Shown: positions 49,901 to 56,759 of the stretch, piece after piece
Numbering within the stretch: the first letter of the stretch is position 1
How the letters are laid out: every line of letters begins with the position of its first letter
Assembly: GCF_000471905.2 (NCBI RefSeq)
Contig: NW_006498220.1
Location: forward strand, 2,480,147-2,544,146
DNA length: 64,000 nt
Direction of reading: 5' to 3'
Source of the DNA: Amborella trichopoda
Lineage: Eukaryota; Streptophyta; Magnoliopsida; Amborellales; Amborellaceae
Program-made: the position numbers and the translations under genes
Notes under the pieces: model-generated
What the model saw: the letters and a program-made list of their open reading frames with translations, nothing else
What the model was told of the DNA's origin: nothing
Database searches by the model: none

Positions 49901-51722
49901 GTGATTCATTGCAGTTTCCTGTTGTGCCATCCATATTATCAGCCCAGTCTTTGTTTTATGTTACTTATGATTATTCTATATTTGCAGGTGTCTACAAAGA
50001 CCTCTTGGACACTGCTAGAACCTCGCAGCCAGATACACGTAATGTCTCTGAAGCAAGTGATACATTACTCCCTAGCTTATTCTGTGGTGATACTCATGCA
50101 TCTCCTTTACGGGTTCTAGAACCCATGTGCCAGAAGCTCCTCAAGACACCGAGAGGTATATGTGACGATCGGTGCTTTGTTTTATCTGAAGGGAAACATG
50201 TTCGGTGGTTTTGCAAGGCCAACTTTTTTACACCCGGAGTCCAAAAACAGAGTAGGGCAGAATTTATGATCTCAAAATTTTCTGATAATGTTTACTCATT
50301 ACTATAATAAATTTAAAAGAAATTGATCTGGAGCTCAGAAAACAATTGAAAACAATCACTTCTCAAAGAGTTTCCCAACTTTCCATTTGGGGAATCAGAT
50401 TAGGGTTTGAAAGCTCAAAATCAGTTTTCTATTTATTTCTTTTAATTGTTCTAAAGGTGAATATTATATGCTCTAAAAGTTTTATTGGGCATGTGACCAC
50501 GTCTAAGAGTAGTCAGATAAGCCTAGCAGTGCCCTTATCTGAAAGTATTTCCATTTCTATTGCTTGTTTGCACTTAATCTATATATCTAGGAAGACCAAG
50601 AGTCCTCAAAAAAGGAAACAAGAAAATTAAAGACGTGGGGTTGGATGGGTATAGTAATTCTTCGAAAGCTAAGAAGACAACAGATTCTGTTCAAAATGTC
50701 CCTTGTGATGATTGCCACGAATCTTGTTCACACGAAGGAAGAATGTCCCTGAAGTCCTTAAAAAGAGGAAGAGGTACAATTAATGGCTTTTCCTGTTGTG
50801 CCATCTATTAACATAGGTATGCATTCAGTTAGCTGGGGTCTCTTCTTATGCTTGTTGTGCATAATCTGTTTACAGCGAGACCCCTAATCATCAGCATGAG
50901 AAGAAAACAAGTGAAATGTGTTGCTTCTGAAGCTAAAGAAACAGTTAATCTTATTCAAAAGGTCCCTTCTGATTACAGTCGTGAATCTTCTTTTGATGAC
51001 CAAGAAACCATAAAGAAACCAAGAGGTACTGTTTAGAACCTGAGATAGTTTTCTTTGTTGGCTATCTGTAATGAAGCTCAGACTCAGTTGTCCAGCTCTT
51101 ATTCTTAAATTTTCTGTACAGATTCTTTTCCTATACACAATTCATGTTTATTTTACATAATCTCTTTGCAGGAAGACCCTGGATTCTCACCCAGAGAAGT
51201 AAAAAAGTTCAGAATGGCTCGAGGATGGATGGAATTGTTGCTATTTCTAAGGTTAGGAGCAGATGTGTCACAGTCAATATTTGGCTCTTAATGATGCTTC
51301 AACATCTCTTTCACGCGGTGTTTCAATAGTATATAGCAATAGATGCAGCCGTGTTTATAAACTTTTGCTGACATCATATTTTAGGGGGAGGATAATACTC
51401 GAGCATCTCTCTCGCACCAGCGAACTATTCGAAGTGGTCACAACAATCAATTAATTAATGCTTCACAGCCTTCATTAACTGAAAATATTCTTCAAGAGTT
51501 CCAATCTGTTAAAGAGGCTACACTGATGGAGGAAAGGAAAATTACTGAGTAAATACCGGAAGACTATGCTTTCTCCCGTTTACACAAATGTAATGCAAGA
51601 ACAAATATATTAACTTACACATTCGCTTGTGTGACAGGGTTGACGCATGTCATGACGACCACTTGCTTACTTCTTTGGAAATGGTTAATCTGAATCATCT
51701 GGTATTGCTAGATTTCTTTTGA
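20333..51722 (+). CDS. IDM1-like PHD/GNAT histone acetyltransferase gene, 3' half (ten exons)
   Basis: Ten exons: 20333-20577, 48527-48613, 48714-48813, 49711-49894, 49988-50155, 50591-50773, 50876-51025, 51172-51251, 51385-51548, 51638-51722. Each junction is GT-AG and phases match throughout, giving 1446 nt (481 codons plus stop TGA). The first half matches, from memory, the C-terminal GNAT domain of plant IDM1-like proteins: a helix with [19 protein letters not shown], then [19 protein letters not shown], the acetyl-CoA loop [20 protein letters not shown] and FLGFTFLNF. In Arabidopsis IDM1 acetylates histone H3 and helps recruit DNA demethylation; the same role here is inference. PHD-finger exons are not found in the first 20 kb and probably lie upstream. 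The tail after the GNAT fold carries repeated AT-hook-like exons. The final exon is the least certain, since a stop is also read through if the donor at 51549 is not used. Confidence 0.88.
20578..21244. other. Intron sequence, nothing recognised
   Basis: AT-rich sequence after the donor at 20578, with no repeat or coding signal seen. Confidence 0.4.
21250..23220 (-). mobile_element. Solo copia-family LTR with exact 5-bp duplication
   Basis: Minus orientation. It starts TGTGGCTATGTGG and ends AAACCCAACA, i.e. TG...CA. GCTTA flanks both sides (21245-21249, 23221-23225). It aligns in reverse with the left LTR of the copia element at 34373-36352, for example around the CTCTCTAAACCCTAA and GGTCAGGAAATC segments. 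No internal region, so a product of LTR-LTR recombination. Confidence 0.88.
23226..25330. other. Intron sequence, nothing recognised
   Basis: AT-rich, no long ORF, no clear repeats. Probably original intron sequence or very old transposon remains. Confidence 0.4.
25331..25400. repeat. (CA)n then (TA)n microsatellite
   Basis: About 20 CA units followed by TA units, ending exactly where the MITE starts. Confidence 0.95.
25401..25862. mobile_element. Fold-back MITE embedded in TA microsatellites
   Basis: Long imperfect inverted ends: GCCAGGCTGCTTA...CCCAGATTGAATTTGGGC at the left, and GCCTAGATTGAATTTGGGCC...TAAGCAGCCTGGC at the right. Inside is AT-rich and non-coding. (TA)n lies directly on both sides (to 25400 and 25863-25899). 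A related copy lies at 52801-53275. The habit recalls the Micron MITEs of rice, which sit in TA repeats. Confidence 0.8.
25863..25922. repeat. (TA)n followed by (GGTGG)n
   Basis: TA run 25863-25899, then four GGTGGG units. Confidence 0.9.
26158..26285 (-). mobile_element. Au-type SINE, 5'-truncated
   Basis: On the minus strand a tRNA-like B box GGATTCGAGTCC (26268-26257) is followed by AGCTGCTACTTTGTG, then AAAGGTGAGGACCGTTTCCC, GGGACCCTGTAC and ACCGGGTTGC. Order and spacing match the plant Au SINE body as I recall it (B box, CAGCCTCTTTG, AAGGGTAAGGCTGCG, GACCC, CACCGGG). The A-box half is missing or too worn to see. Confidence 0.72.
26286..26796. other. Intron sequence, nothing recognised
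   Basis: No repeat or coding signal beyond short chance frames. Confidence 0.4.
26805..28050. mobile_element. Possible hAT-like TIR element
   Basis: Ends CCAATGTTTAAAAAGTCAG and, reversed, AATGAATAAAAAATCACTT. Flanks GGTTTTGA (26797-26804) and GGTTATGA (28051-28058) differ at one of 8 bases. GAGTCGG/CCGACTCGG-type motifs occur near both ends. The CT-rich interior (26930-27480) yields only low-complexity frames and no transposase. Non-autonomous at best. Confidence 0.5.
28059..28319. other. Intron spacer with short repeats
   Basis: Holds CTAGTGTCGATATAATA (28294-28310), repeated with one change after the next LTR piece at about 29142-29158. A second repeat, TTGGTTATGACAAAGTGTCA, straddles its left edge and recurs near 29165. 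Confidence 0.55.
28320..29140 (+). mobile_element. Copia-family LTR fragment, plus orientation
   Basis: Starts TGTTAAGTTTTGTGGCC and follows the first 800 or so bases of the copia LTR at 34373 (TGGGCCTTGTCATGTCCAAAA, TATTACTGGGAAGCAGCC, GATTTTGACCCATTGGTACC). It stops near the GGATCCAGCC segment, short of the LTR's second half. Confidence 0.82.
29185..30463 (-). mobile_element. Copia-family LTR fragment, minus orientation
   Basis: Reverse copy of the first 1.2 kb or so of the same LTR, ending AACCCCAACA at 30463. It carries the reverse of the GGGGCTCATGATTGGC and GGTTTTGGACATGA segments. With 28320-29140 it makes a large inverted repeat. Diverged from its partner by many changes, so they are not a recent copy of each other. 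Confidence 0.82.
30464..33188 (-). mobile_element. Decayed hAT transposon
   Basis: Minus-strand transposase remains: [14 protein letters not shown] and [14 protein letters not shown] (31835-31620), [17 protein letters not shown] (31469-31137), and the dimerisation part [16 protein letters not shown] (about 31110-31050), where CERNWS is lost. The right end, reversed, reads CATTATTTGAGAAAACGACC with CCTAGGC-rich subterminal DNA (33010-33175), as in the hAT elements at 6647 and 14150. The left end is not resolved and may have been cut by the neighbouring LTR. Confidence 0.72.
33197..34367. other. Intron sequence with one small tandem array
   Basis: No gene. A three-copy repeat lies at 33841-34118; the rest is AT-rich and unrecognised. 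Confidence 0.4.
33841..34118. repeat. Three tandem copies, period about 97-100 bp
   Basis: Units begin GATTCGTAGTAAATAATGTA (33841), GATCCATAGTAAATGTACTT (33941) and GATCCATAGTAAATAATGTA (34038). Each contains TGAGTAGTTCTCATCAACAA and ATCTAGATATTAG. The middle copy lacks three bases. Confidence 0.92.
34373..36352 (+). repeat. Copia left (5') LTR
   Basis: 1,980 bp, TG...CA. The reference copy for the LTR pieces at 21250, 28320, 29185, 47005 and 63700 in this window. Confidence 0.9.
36354..36366 (+). other. Primer binding site of the copia element
   Basis: TGGTATCAGAGCC, the usual sequence complementary to the 3' end of initiator methionine tRNA in plant copia elements, one base after the LTR. 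Confidence 0.93.
36427..37250 (+). pseudogene. Copia gag, with stops and a lost zinc-knuckle Cys
   Basis: The ATG at 36427 opens [20 protein letters not shown] and [14 protein letters not shown], the typical UBN2/gag start (FxGxxYxxW). A stop interrupts at 36619-36621; the frame continues with [20 protein letters not shown]. The zinc knuckle at about 37135-37180 reads [14 protein letters not shown], where the last Cys of CX2CX4HX4C is Phe. Further stops follow 36820. Confidence 0.85.
37251..38165 (+). pseudogene. Copia protease and integrase, partial
   Basis: Protease: the active-site region near 37274 reads [14 protein letters not shown] after a disrupted D-S/T-G. Integrase core: [20 protein letters not shown] (37816) gives the first Asp, [10 protein letters not shown] (38011) the second, and [13 protein letters not shown] (38104) the Glu. 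The D-D-E set is thus visible, but a stop after GGEYSS and earlier frameshifts break the protein. The reading is lost after 38165. Confidence 0.82.
38166..38633. other. Unclassified stretch with a short direct repeat
   Basis: Neither integrase nor LINE can be read here. A CGGAGCACC(C/T)AA(C/T)TTGTGGG unit followed by TGCCATTTTT is present twice (38401-38440, 38440-38472). The left part is T- and CT-rich (38240-38360). Confidence 0.5.
38717..42931 (-). pseudogene. LINE ORF2: endonuclease, reverse transcriptase, RNase H
   Basis: Endonuclease start [14 protein letters not shown] and LLFLLETKL (42931-42608). The reverse transcriptase block 41823-41134 has [20 protein letters not shown] and [16 protein letters not shown]; then [13 protein letters not shown] (40960), with Glu for the usual Gly, and a catalytic YVDD at about 40812-40823 in place of the common F/YADD. 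Next come [12 protein letters not shown] (40300), a zinc-binding region with [18 protein letters not shown] (39620), and RNase H (39185-38717) with [14 protein letters not shown]. Stops and frameshifts throughout. Confidence 0.85.
42891..45733 (-). pseudogene. LINE ORF1 (DUF4283-type), frameshifted
   Basis: Starts with a Gly/Ser-rich part (45733-45284), then an acidic/Asn-rich part (45263-44715), then the nucleic-acid-binding domain (44571-44017) with [20 protein letters not shown] and [20 protein letters not shown], fitting the W-x-x-x-x-x-L-P-L-x-x-W pattern. An acidic linker rich in Ala, Asp and Glu follows (43744-42891). Three or more frame changes. Confidence 0.75.
45962..46985 (+). pseudogene. 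Copia reverse transcriptase (end) and RNase H
   Basis: TAFLNGEL (45993), [14 protein letters not shown] (46059) and the catalytic SLYVDDM (46189) mark the reverse transcriptase. RNase H follows with [20 protein letters not shown] (46695), [20 protein letters not shown] and LADPLTKGL (46950). Several stops. The reverse transcriptase N-terminus and the rest of integrase are missing, lost or displaced around the LINE insertion. Confidence 0.85.
47005..48445 (+). repeat. Copia right (3') LTR, 5'-deleted
   Basis: Matches the left LTR from its TTGGTTTGAGAAAA segment (34898) onward to ATCTTTCA. The first 520 or so LTR bases and the usual polypurine tract are absent, which joins RNase H almost directly to the middle of the LTR. 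Only 81 bases separate its end from the next host exon. Confidence 0.85.
48527..48813 (+). CDS. IDM1-like exons: GNAT core strands and acetyl-CoA loop
   Basis: Two exons, 48527-48613 and 48714-48813, separated by a 100-base intron (gtaaat...tttag). They read [18 protein letters not shown], then [10 protein letters not shown], then [15 protein letters not shown] and [22 protein letters not shown] fits the GNAT motif A pattern (R/Q-x-x-G-x-G/A) that holds the acetyl-CoA pyrophosphate, with Cys in the last place as I recall for plant IDM1 relatives. The Arg codon at the start of the first exon is completed from the exon at 20333-20577. Confidence 0.92.
49711..49894 (+). CDS. IDM1-like exon: C-terminal GNAT segment
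   Basis: The acceptor ttttctctag ends at 49710. The exon reads [16 protein letters not shown], then ETWRNSLGY and [19 protein letters not shown]. This is the last strand and helix block of the family's acetyltransferase domain. The ATG at 49711 is an internal Met, not a start: HEIEK from the previous exon joins directly to it and the spacing fits family members. The donor is gtacat, phase 1. Confidence 0.92.
49988..51251 (+). CDS. IDM1-like exons: C-terminal AT-hook-like repeat array
   Basis: Four exons (49988-50155, 50591-50773, 50876-51025, 51172-51251). The first three end with a basic PRG or RGR motif and a lone G; the last three begin by completing that codon and reading RP. The spliced junctions read [23 protein letters not shown] and KKPRGRPWIL. 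The first and third hold the PRGRP core of AT-hooks, which bind the minor groove of AT-rich DNA; the second is degenerate. Exons two and three also share an internal pattern (AKxT...QxVP.D...ES), so they look like exon duplicates. The AT-hook reading is from motif only. Confidence 0.75.
51385..51722 (+). CDS. IDM1-like terminal exons
   Basis: Exon 51385-51548 reads [20 protein letters not shown] and a Gln/Glu-rich stretch ending EERKIT. A donor gtaaat at 51549 and acceptor gtgacag join it to 51638, which continues [19 protein letters not shown] to a TGA at 51720-51722. If the donor is skipped, a TAA at 51550-51552 ends the protein instead. A further donor (gtattg at 51702) could lead to another exon, so the true end is open. 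Confidence 0.6.
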
Positions 51723-52064
51723 AAATGTAGTGTACTTAGACAATTATCTGCTTCTGCTCATCTGACTAGAGGATATGTTCATGACATCAGAGAAAATGCA
51801 TTGGTGATATTGAGAGGAGGTTTAAGGGATTCTGTTATAGACGTAAACCACTTCAGAGAAAATGCATTATTGAGAGGAAGTTCAAGGGATTCTGTTATGG
51901 GCGTAAACCAGTATTATTTTCCTAACTGGGGAACTGATGGCGCATTCTTGTACCTATATAGCACACCCCCTTTTTGCTCCCTCGGTGTAAATTTGTAGTC
52001 ATCAATCAGAACCATGCATCAGGGGTTTAGTCCAGAGAATTATTCGTAGCTATGATAAATTTTT
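51723..52064 (+). other. 3' flank of the IDM1-like gene, with an in-frame duplicated segment
   Basis: Two direct copies, 51789-51852 and 51854-51912, of AGAGAAAATGCATT...GGATTCTGTTAT, both open in the same frame (RENAL..RG..RDSV..VN) to a TAG at 51996-51998. It follows an acceptor-like CTGACTAG. Phase does not fit the exon ending at 51701, so coding is unproven; it may be 3' UTR. Confidence 0.4.
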
Positions 52065-53020
52065 GTATCAAACACATCATTTAAGTTATCCATTTATGTT
52101 ATGAGGATCGATATCAAAGTCATTCCAATATGCATTTTTTCACTGTGTATGACATGTATTTTTGTTAATTATGATTGTTATTTCCTAACCATTTGTTTCG
52201 TATGGTATGCTCGAGGAGACTTAATATGAGAGCCTTGATGAAAGGCAGGTATGATCTAGCCAAATATATACAATTAATATATATATATATATATATAGGG
52301 AAAAGATAATGTCAGCCCACAGGCTGATAGCTACAGTGTTAGCCAATGGTCCGGATTGAATCTGGGCCGATCTGACGGTCACGATTTCATTTTGTGTTTG
52401 AATTTTCATTTTGTTTCTATATATCCAAATAACGTTAGAAATTTGGAGTTGTTTATTATTACAAAATAGAAAATACTAAATAAAAATAAATAAAAAAATA
52501 AATTACGTAAAGTAATAATTAGATANNNNNNNNNNNNNNNNNNNNTATAGTATAAATTTTTAGTTAATACAAACACATCTATTTAAGTTATCTATTATGT
52601 TATGAGGATCGATATCAAAGTCATTACCAATATGCTATTTTTCTACTGTGTATGACATGTATTTTTGTTAATTATGATTGTTATTTCCTAACCATTTGTT
52701 TCGTATGGTATGCTCGAGGAGACTTAATATGAGAGCCTTGATGAAAGGCAGGTATGATCTAGCCAAATATATACAATTAATATATATATATATATATATA
52801 GGGAAAAGATAATGTCAGCCCACAGGCTGATAGCTACAGTGTTAGCCAATGGTCCGGATTGAATCTGGGCCGATCTGACGGTCACGATTTCATTTTGTGT
52901 TTGAATTTTCATTTTGTTTCTATATATCCAAATAACTTGAAATTTGGAGTGTTTATTATTCAAAAATAGAAAAATCTAATAAAAATATAAAAAAAAATAA
53001 TTCGTAAAGTATAAATTGAT
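52065..53020. repeat. Direct duplication around the assembly gap
   Basis: Sequence from about 52065 to 52525 is repeated at about 52560-53020, offset 501 bases. It is identical for over 250 bases and differs by small indels mainly next to the N run. This pattern suggests two unmerged copies of one locus. Confidence 0.85.
52526..52545. other. Assembly gap (20 N)
   Basis: Twenty consecutive N. The true size is unknown; gaps of fixed N length are often placeholders. Confidence 1.
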
Positions 53021-53272
53021 CAAAATACCTTCAAAATATTTTTGGGGTATTATGGTTAATTTATATTTTACAAAATATATATTTTTTTTATATTTTAGTA
53101 GGTGCGTCTTAATGAGAAGAATGAACGCCTAAAATTTCAAGTGATTTGGATGTGTAGAAAAAAATGAAAATTTAAATGCGAAATGCGATTGTAACCGTCA
53201 GATCAGCCCAAATTGAATCTGGGCCATTGCCTGGTAATGTAGCAGCCAACCTATGGGCTGATAGAATCCACT

Positions 53273-53275
<3 letters not shown>
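52801..53275. mobile_element. Fold-back MITE in TA repeats, relative of 25401-25862
   Basis: Inverted ends over more than 120 bases: GCCCACAGGCTGATAG..., GATTGAATCTGGGCCGATCT and GACGGTCACGAT at the left, with reversed counterparts at 53180-53270. It shares GGTGCG(C/T)CTTGATGAGAAGAATGAA-type interior with the first copy. (TA)n lies to 52800 and from 53276. The partial copy left of the gap (52299-52525) is likely the same locus assembled twice. Confidence 0.8.

Positions 53276-53308
<33 letters not shown>
53276..53308. repeat. (TA)n microsatellite
   Basis: About sixteen TA units between two MITEs. Confidence 0.95.
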
Positions 53309-53309
<1 letters not shown>

Positions 53310-53311
<2 letters not shown>

Positions 53312-53705
53312 AGAAAAAAAGTTTATATAGAGTCGTGGCTCTAAACAATCAAATTAGAGCCCACCTCAAATATTTCATTAGAAGATGTTTTGATGTCCAA
53401 ATATCCTTAAATTGATCATCTCGACATCAAGATGCATGGACATGAGAAAAAAATAGATTTCAAGTTTTGAAAATAGTGTATTTCATGCCACATTTTTGGA
53501 CCGTCAAGTTTCAATATTTTCTAGTTTTCATAGATATGTCGATCTACACTATTTTCGAAGTTTTAAATTTTATAAATAAAAATGAAAATATATTTTAAGG
53601 CTATCATAGAGATTTCCAGTATTGAAACCACATTTCTGGACACTATTTGAAGGTAGGCTTTAATTTGAGTGTTTAGAGCCTAGGCTTTATACAGACTGCA
53701 CCTTT
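53310..53705. mobile_element. Second-type fold-back MITE
   Basis: Left end GGCTCTAAACAATCAAATTA then GAGCCCACCTCAAAT; right end, reversed, GGCTCTAAACACTCAAATTA then AAGCCTACCTTCAAAT. Also internally symmetrical (CCACATTTTTGGAC / CCACATTTCTGGAC, not inverted). Non-coding, unrelated in sequence to the neighbouring MITE. Target duplication unclear because of the TA repeat. Confidence 0.72.
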
Positions 53706-54508
53706 AATATAATCATACAAAAAACGATGCATGAAAACGGATAAAGAAATTATTAGAATTACCAAATATCTACGCCTTAGGTTATCGTTAAGGACTTTGT
53801 AAACCCCACATCGGGTTTTACAATTTGGGAAGCTTAGGCAAAACCCTCCACCGTTAATCTTGTCTCACAATTTGGTAAGCTTAGGCAAAACCGGATGAGA
53901 GCATGACATAGTATGGGATATGAATCTTTCTCGGCATAGGGTTATGAATGCTTTTGCGTGCTATGGTTAGGGTGTGCCCCCCTCTTCTTTTCTAAAGAGA
54001 GGCCAAACTTTTTGCAATTGTAGAGATTGATCCCTGAAGAAAATATTTATAGAGTAGAGGCTAGGGTTTTGGGTCTAGTATTTGGATGAAGATTCAATTT
54101 TAACCCTAGTTCAAACGTGACTTCTGGGGTGAGAGATCTTTGCCATATATTTTTTAGATAAAAAATTATGATTAAAAAAGAATGTGCTAGAATGTTATCC
54201 ATCTGTTTTCCTTAACTTTATGCCATCAAAATCTGTTTTATGAAAAATGACATGATTTCAATTAGTGCCATAATTTTCAATTAACTCTCCATCTTTCCCG
54301 TTTTTTTTTTCAATTTTTTTTTTAGTTATTATTATTATTTTTTTAAGCAATCACGTTTATCTCTCAAACCTTATAGATGGCTTCCTCTACAAGCCATTGT
54401 ATGACCCATTGTGAGAGACAGAAACGGGAATGGAGTGGGGCGTCCCACTCGTGTCTTTGAAGTGGGCCCAACCAAATTTGTACCCCCACAACCTCTAATA
54501 AAATTTTA
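53706..54508. other. Unrecognised spacer
   Basis: Contains a short direct repeat, CAATTTGG(G/T)AAGCTTAGGCAAA (53822 and 53870). No gene or element boundary identified. Confidence 0.4.
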
Positions 54509-54513
54509 ACTTA

Positions 54514-55648
54514 TGTTTATGCTTTGATTTGCGTTGATCTTTGGGATGATATTTACTCAAATCTTAGCAAAAATTGAGTTACTTTTGTAAAGGTAGAGAG
54601 AGTGGGGTTGCTTGAATTATGGGTTCAGAAAAATCCTAGATCTATACAAATCTAATCGTTTTCTGAATCCACTGGCAACACCAGCTCCAAATCTGTATTT
54701 TGACTTAAAAAAACTTTCTAAATTTAATCAAATATAATAAATCAAAGTAAAAAGTGATACTTACTTCTAGGGACCCGAAACCTAGAGTTTCGGCCTTGGA
54801 TCAGGCCGTTCTTTCGATTTGTGCTACTCTTGGATGCCTTTACTTGCTGGAATTGGTAGATCTAAGGTTCTTTGGCTTAGATCTCGAGTTCTTAAGGGAG
54901 GGGAAAAAACTGAAAATTTTAGGTAGGGTTTATCAAAGTTTTTCTTAAGATTGAAGGAGAATTTCTTTAGTTTTCTAAGGGTTTTGGGATCTCCAGAGGT
55001 TCAATATGAATTCTGGGATTTTTTTTGATTTTTTGGGATTTTTGGGGATTTTTTCTAATTTTTTTAAGAATTTTCTAAGGGGTTTTTCCTTTTATTGGGC
55101 TAGTTTTCTAATTTCAGGAATTTCTAATGGATTTCTTGCTCTTCTTCCTCTCTTTTTCATCCTCCTTTTGGATTAGGGAGAGGGGATATTTATAATATTC
55201 AATTGGTGATTTTTCTTAATTTATTTTGAAAATTTTTCAGAATTTTTTGGATTTATCTTGAAGTTTTAGCCTTATCTAATTAAAAAAAACGGCTTTACTA
55301 CATCATAAAGTGCATTGACTGCATCATCATGTCGTGTCTGTGTCATCAAGCTGCGTATGGGCCTTCCGGGTTGTGTCACAGCCCGGCCCGCTGCTGGACA
55401 CTTGGTTCTTACATGAACTAAATTATCATTTGTTATATCGTTTTTTTCGTAGGTCCGTGTCAAGTGATTATTAGATCATTAGAAAGATCTTGGGCTCTAC
55501 TTCAAGTTGCGATAGGATTTGGGTATTTTTGGAGCAATTAAATTGGGTCTAGATTGCCTATAGTCTACTAGGGTTTGTGTGGTCCTTTAAGACCAGAATA
55601 GAGGTTTTTAGGAGTTCTCCTAGCCAGAATTTCAAGGGGGTGTCTACA
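54514..55648 (-). repeat. 3' LTR of the gag-only element
   Basis: 1,135 bp. Pairs with 62383-63534 with many substitutions (roughly one in six to eight by eye), so an old insertion. Confidence 0.88.
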
Positions 55649-56759
55649 GTTACCCCTCTTTGGTATTCACTTGGGGCACCAAGTGAATGGCAAAGAAGTA
55701 GACACCTAAGACATGGAAGGAAGGAAAACCTTTTTCGAGGGATCATTCTTTTGAATGATTAGTACACTTTTGGGTAGGCGGTATGTCGACGGATGCTTTT
55801 AATCCATAAGACATTGAACTGACACTACTATCTTTGAGTCAGTGCAGTTGAGAGGTATCCGACAATCAAATCCAAAGTGACAATCAACAGGAACCATGCT
55901 ATCTTTGAACTAGTGACACTCCAATACTACCTTGGAAGCTGCCAGTGTAGTCATCTTCGACTTTAGACCTCTTTCTTGGGGTCAGATTCTCCAATCGAAT
56001 AGGACTTTGATTTAGAAGAAATGATTGGATGATGAATTTCTGGCTAATCAAACATCTTGTTTGCCTTGGATTCTGATTCTTGGGGTCCACAAGTTCAAAT
56101 TTTTTTTTTTTTTTTGATGGGAACCTATGGGTTGGTCGCTGTTTTTCTAAGGGTTTGCAAGTATGGCAATCTATGATTTGGTGGCGGCGAACACATCATA
56201 TCCAAGCCTTCATAAAACTCCTTCGTTTTTTAAAACATTTTAGAAGGTTTTGAAGATAGATTGAATTTTGAAACAAAAGCAGAGTTTCGAGCTACATTTT
56301 AACCAAAGAAATTAAGGTTTTTAAAAACTTACGAAACACATAGGGGAAAATTTGAAGATGGATGAGAAATTTTGAAAAACAAGTTTGGTTAGCTGTTTAG
56401 GTTCATGCTACCATAAAGCTCTTATTTATTTATTTTTTTTTTTTATGAGCTTGTCGAACCTCTACTTGGGACTTTCAGGATGAGGAATCACTAAGTACAT
56501 CCTCATCTTCCAATCTTGGCTCCTTTATCACAATTCAAAGAAGAATTCTTCTTGTTTTTCGTGCAAACCGGTGTCTTGGATAGTATGGGATGTGCCTCAG
56601 AGTGCTCAAAATATCATTGTACTTCCAATTTTCTTCTTCCACTACCACTCTTTCAAACTTTAGATAGTTGAGCCTCTTCAAGTTTTTTTGGACTGATGCC
56701 TTCTTTTACTTTCTGATGCCATTCTAACCTGAGAAGAGAAGAATTTTTAGAGATTTTGG

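Noticed and set aside
49901..50307. Continuous reading from 49711 to 50307 as one exon
   Set aside because: The intron 49895-49987 is 93 bases and happens to stay open; family similarity stops at the donor, and 50156 onward has a strong donor and loses the repeat pattern.
52221..52963. Two identical minus-strand frames as a gene pair
   Set aside because: They are the same MITE and TA-repeat sequence on both sides of the gap.
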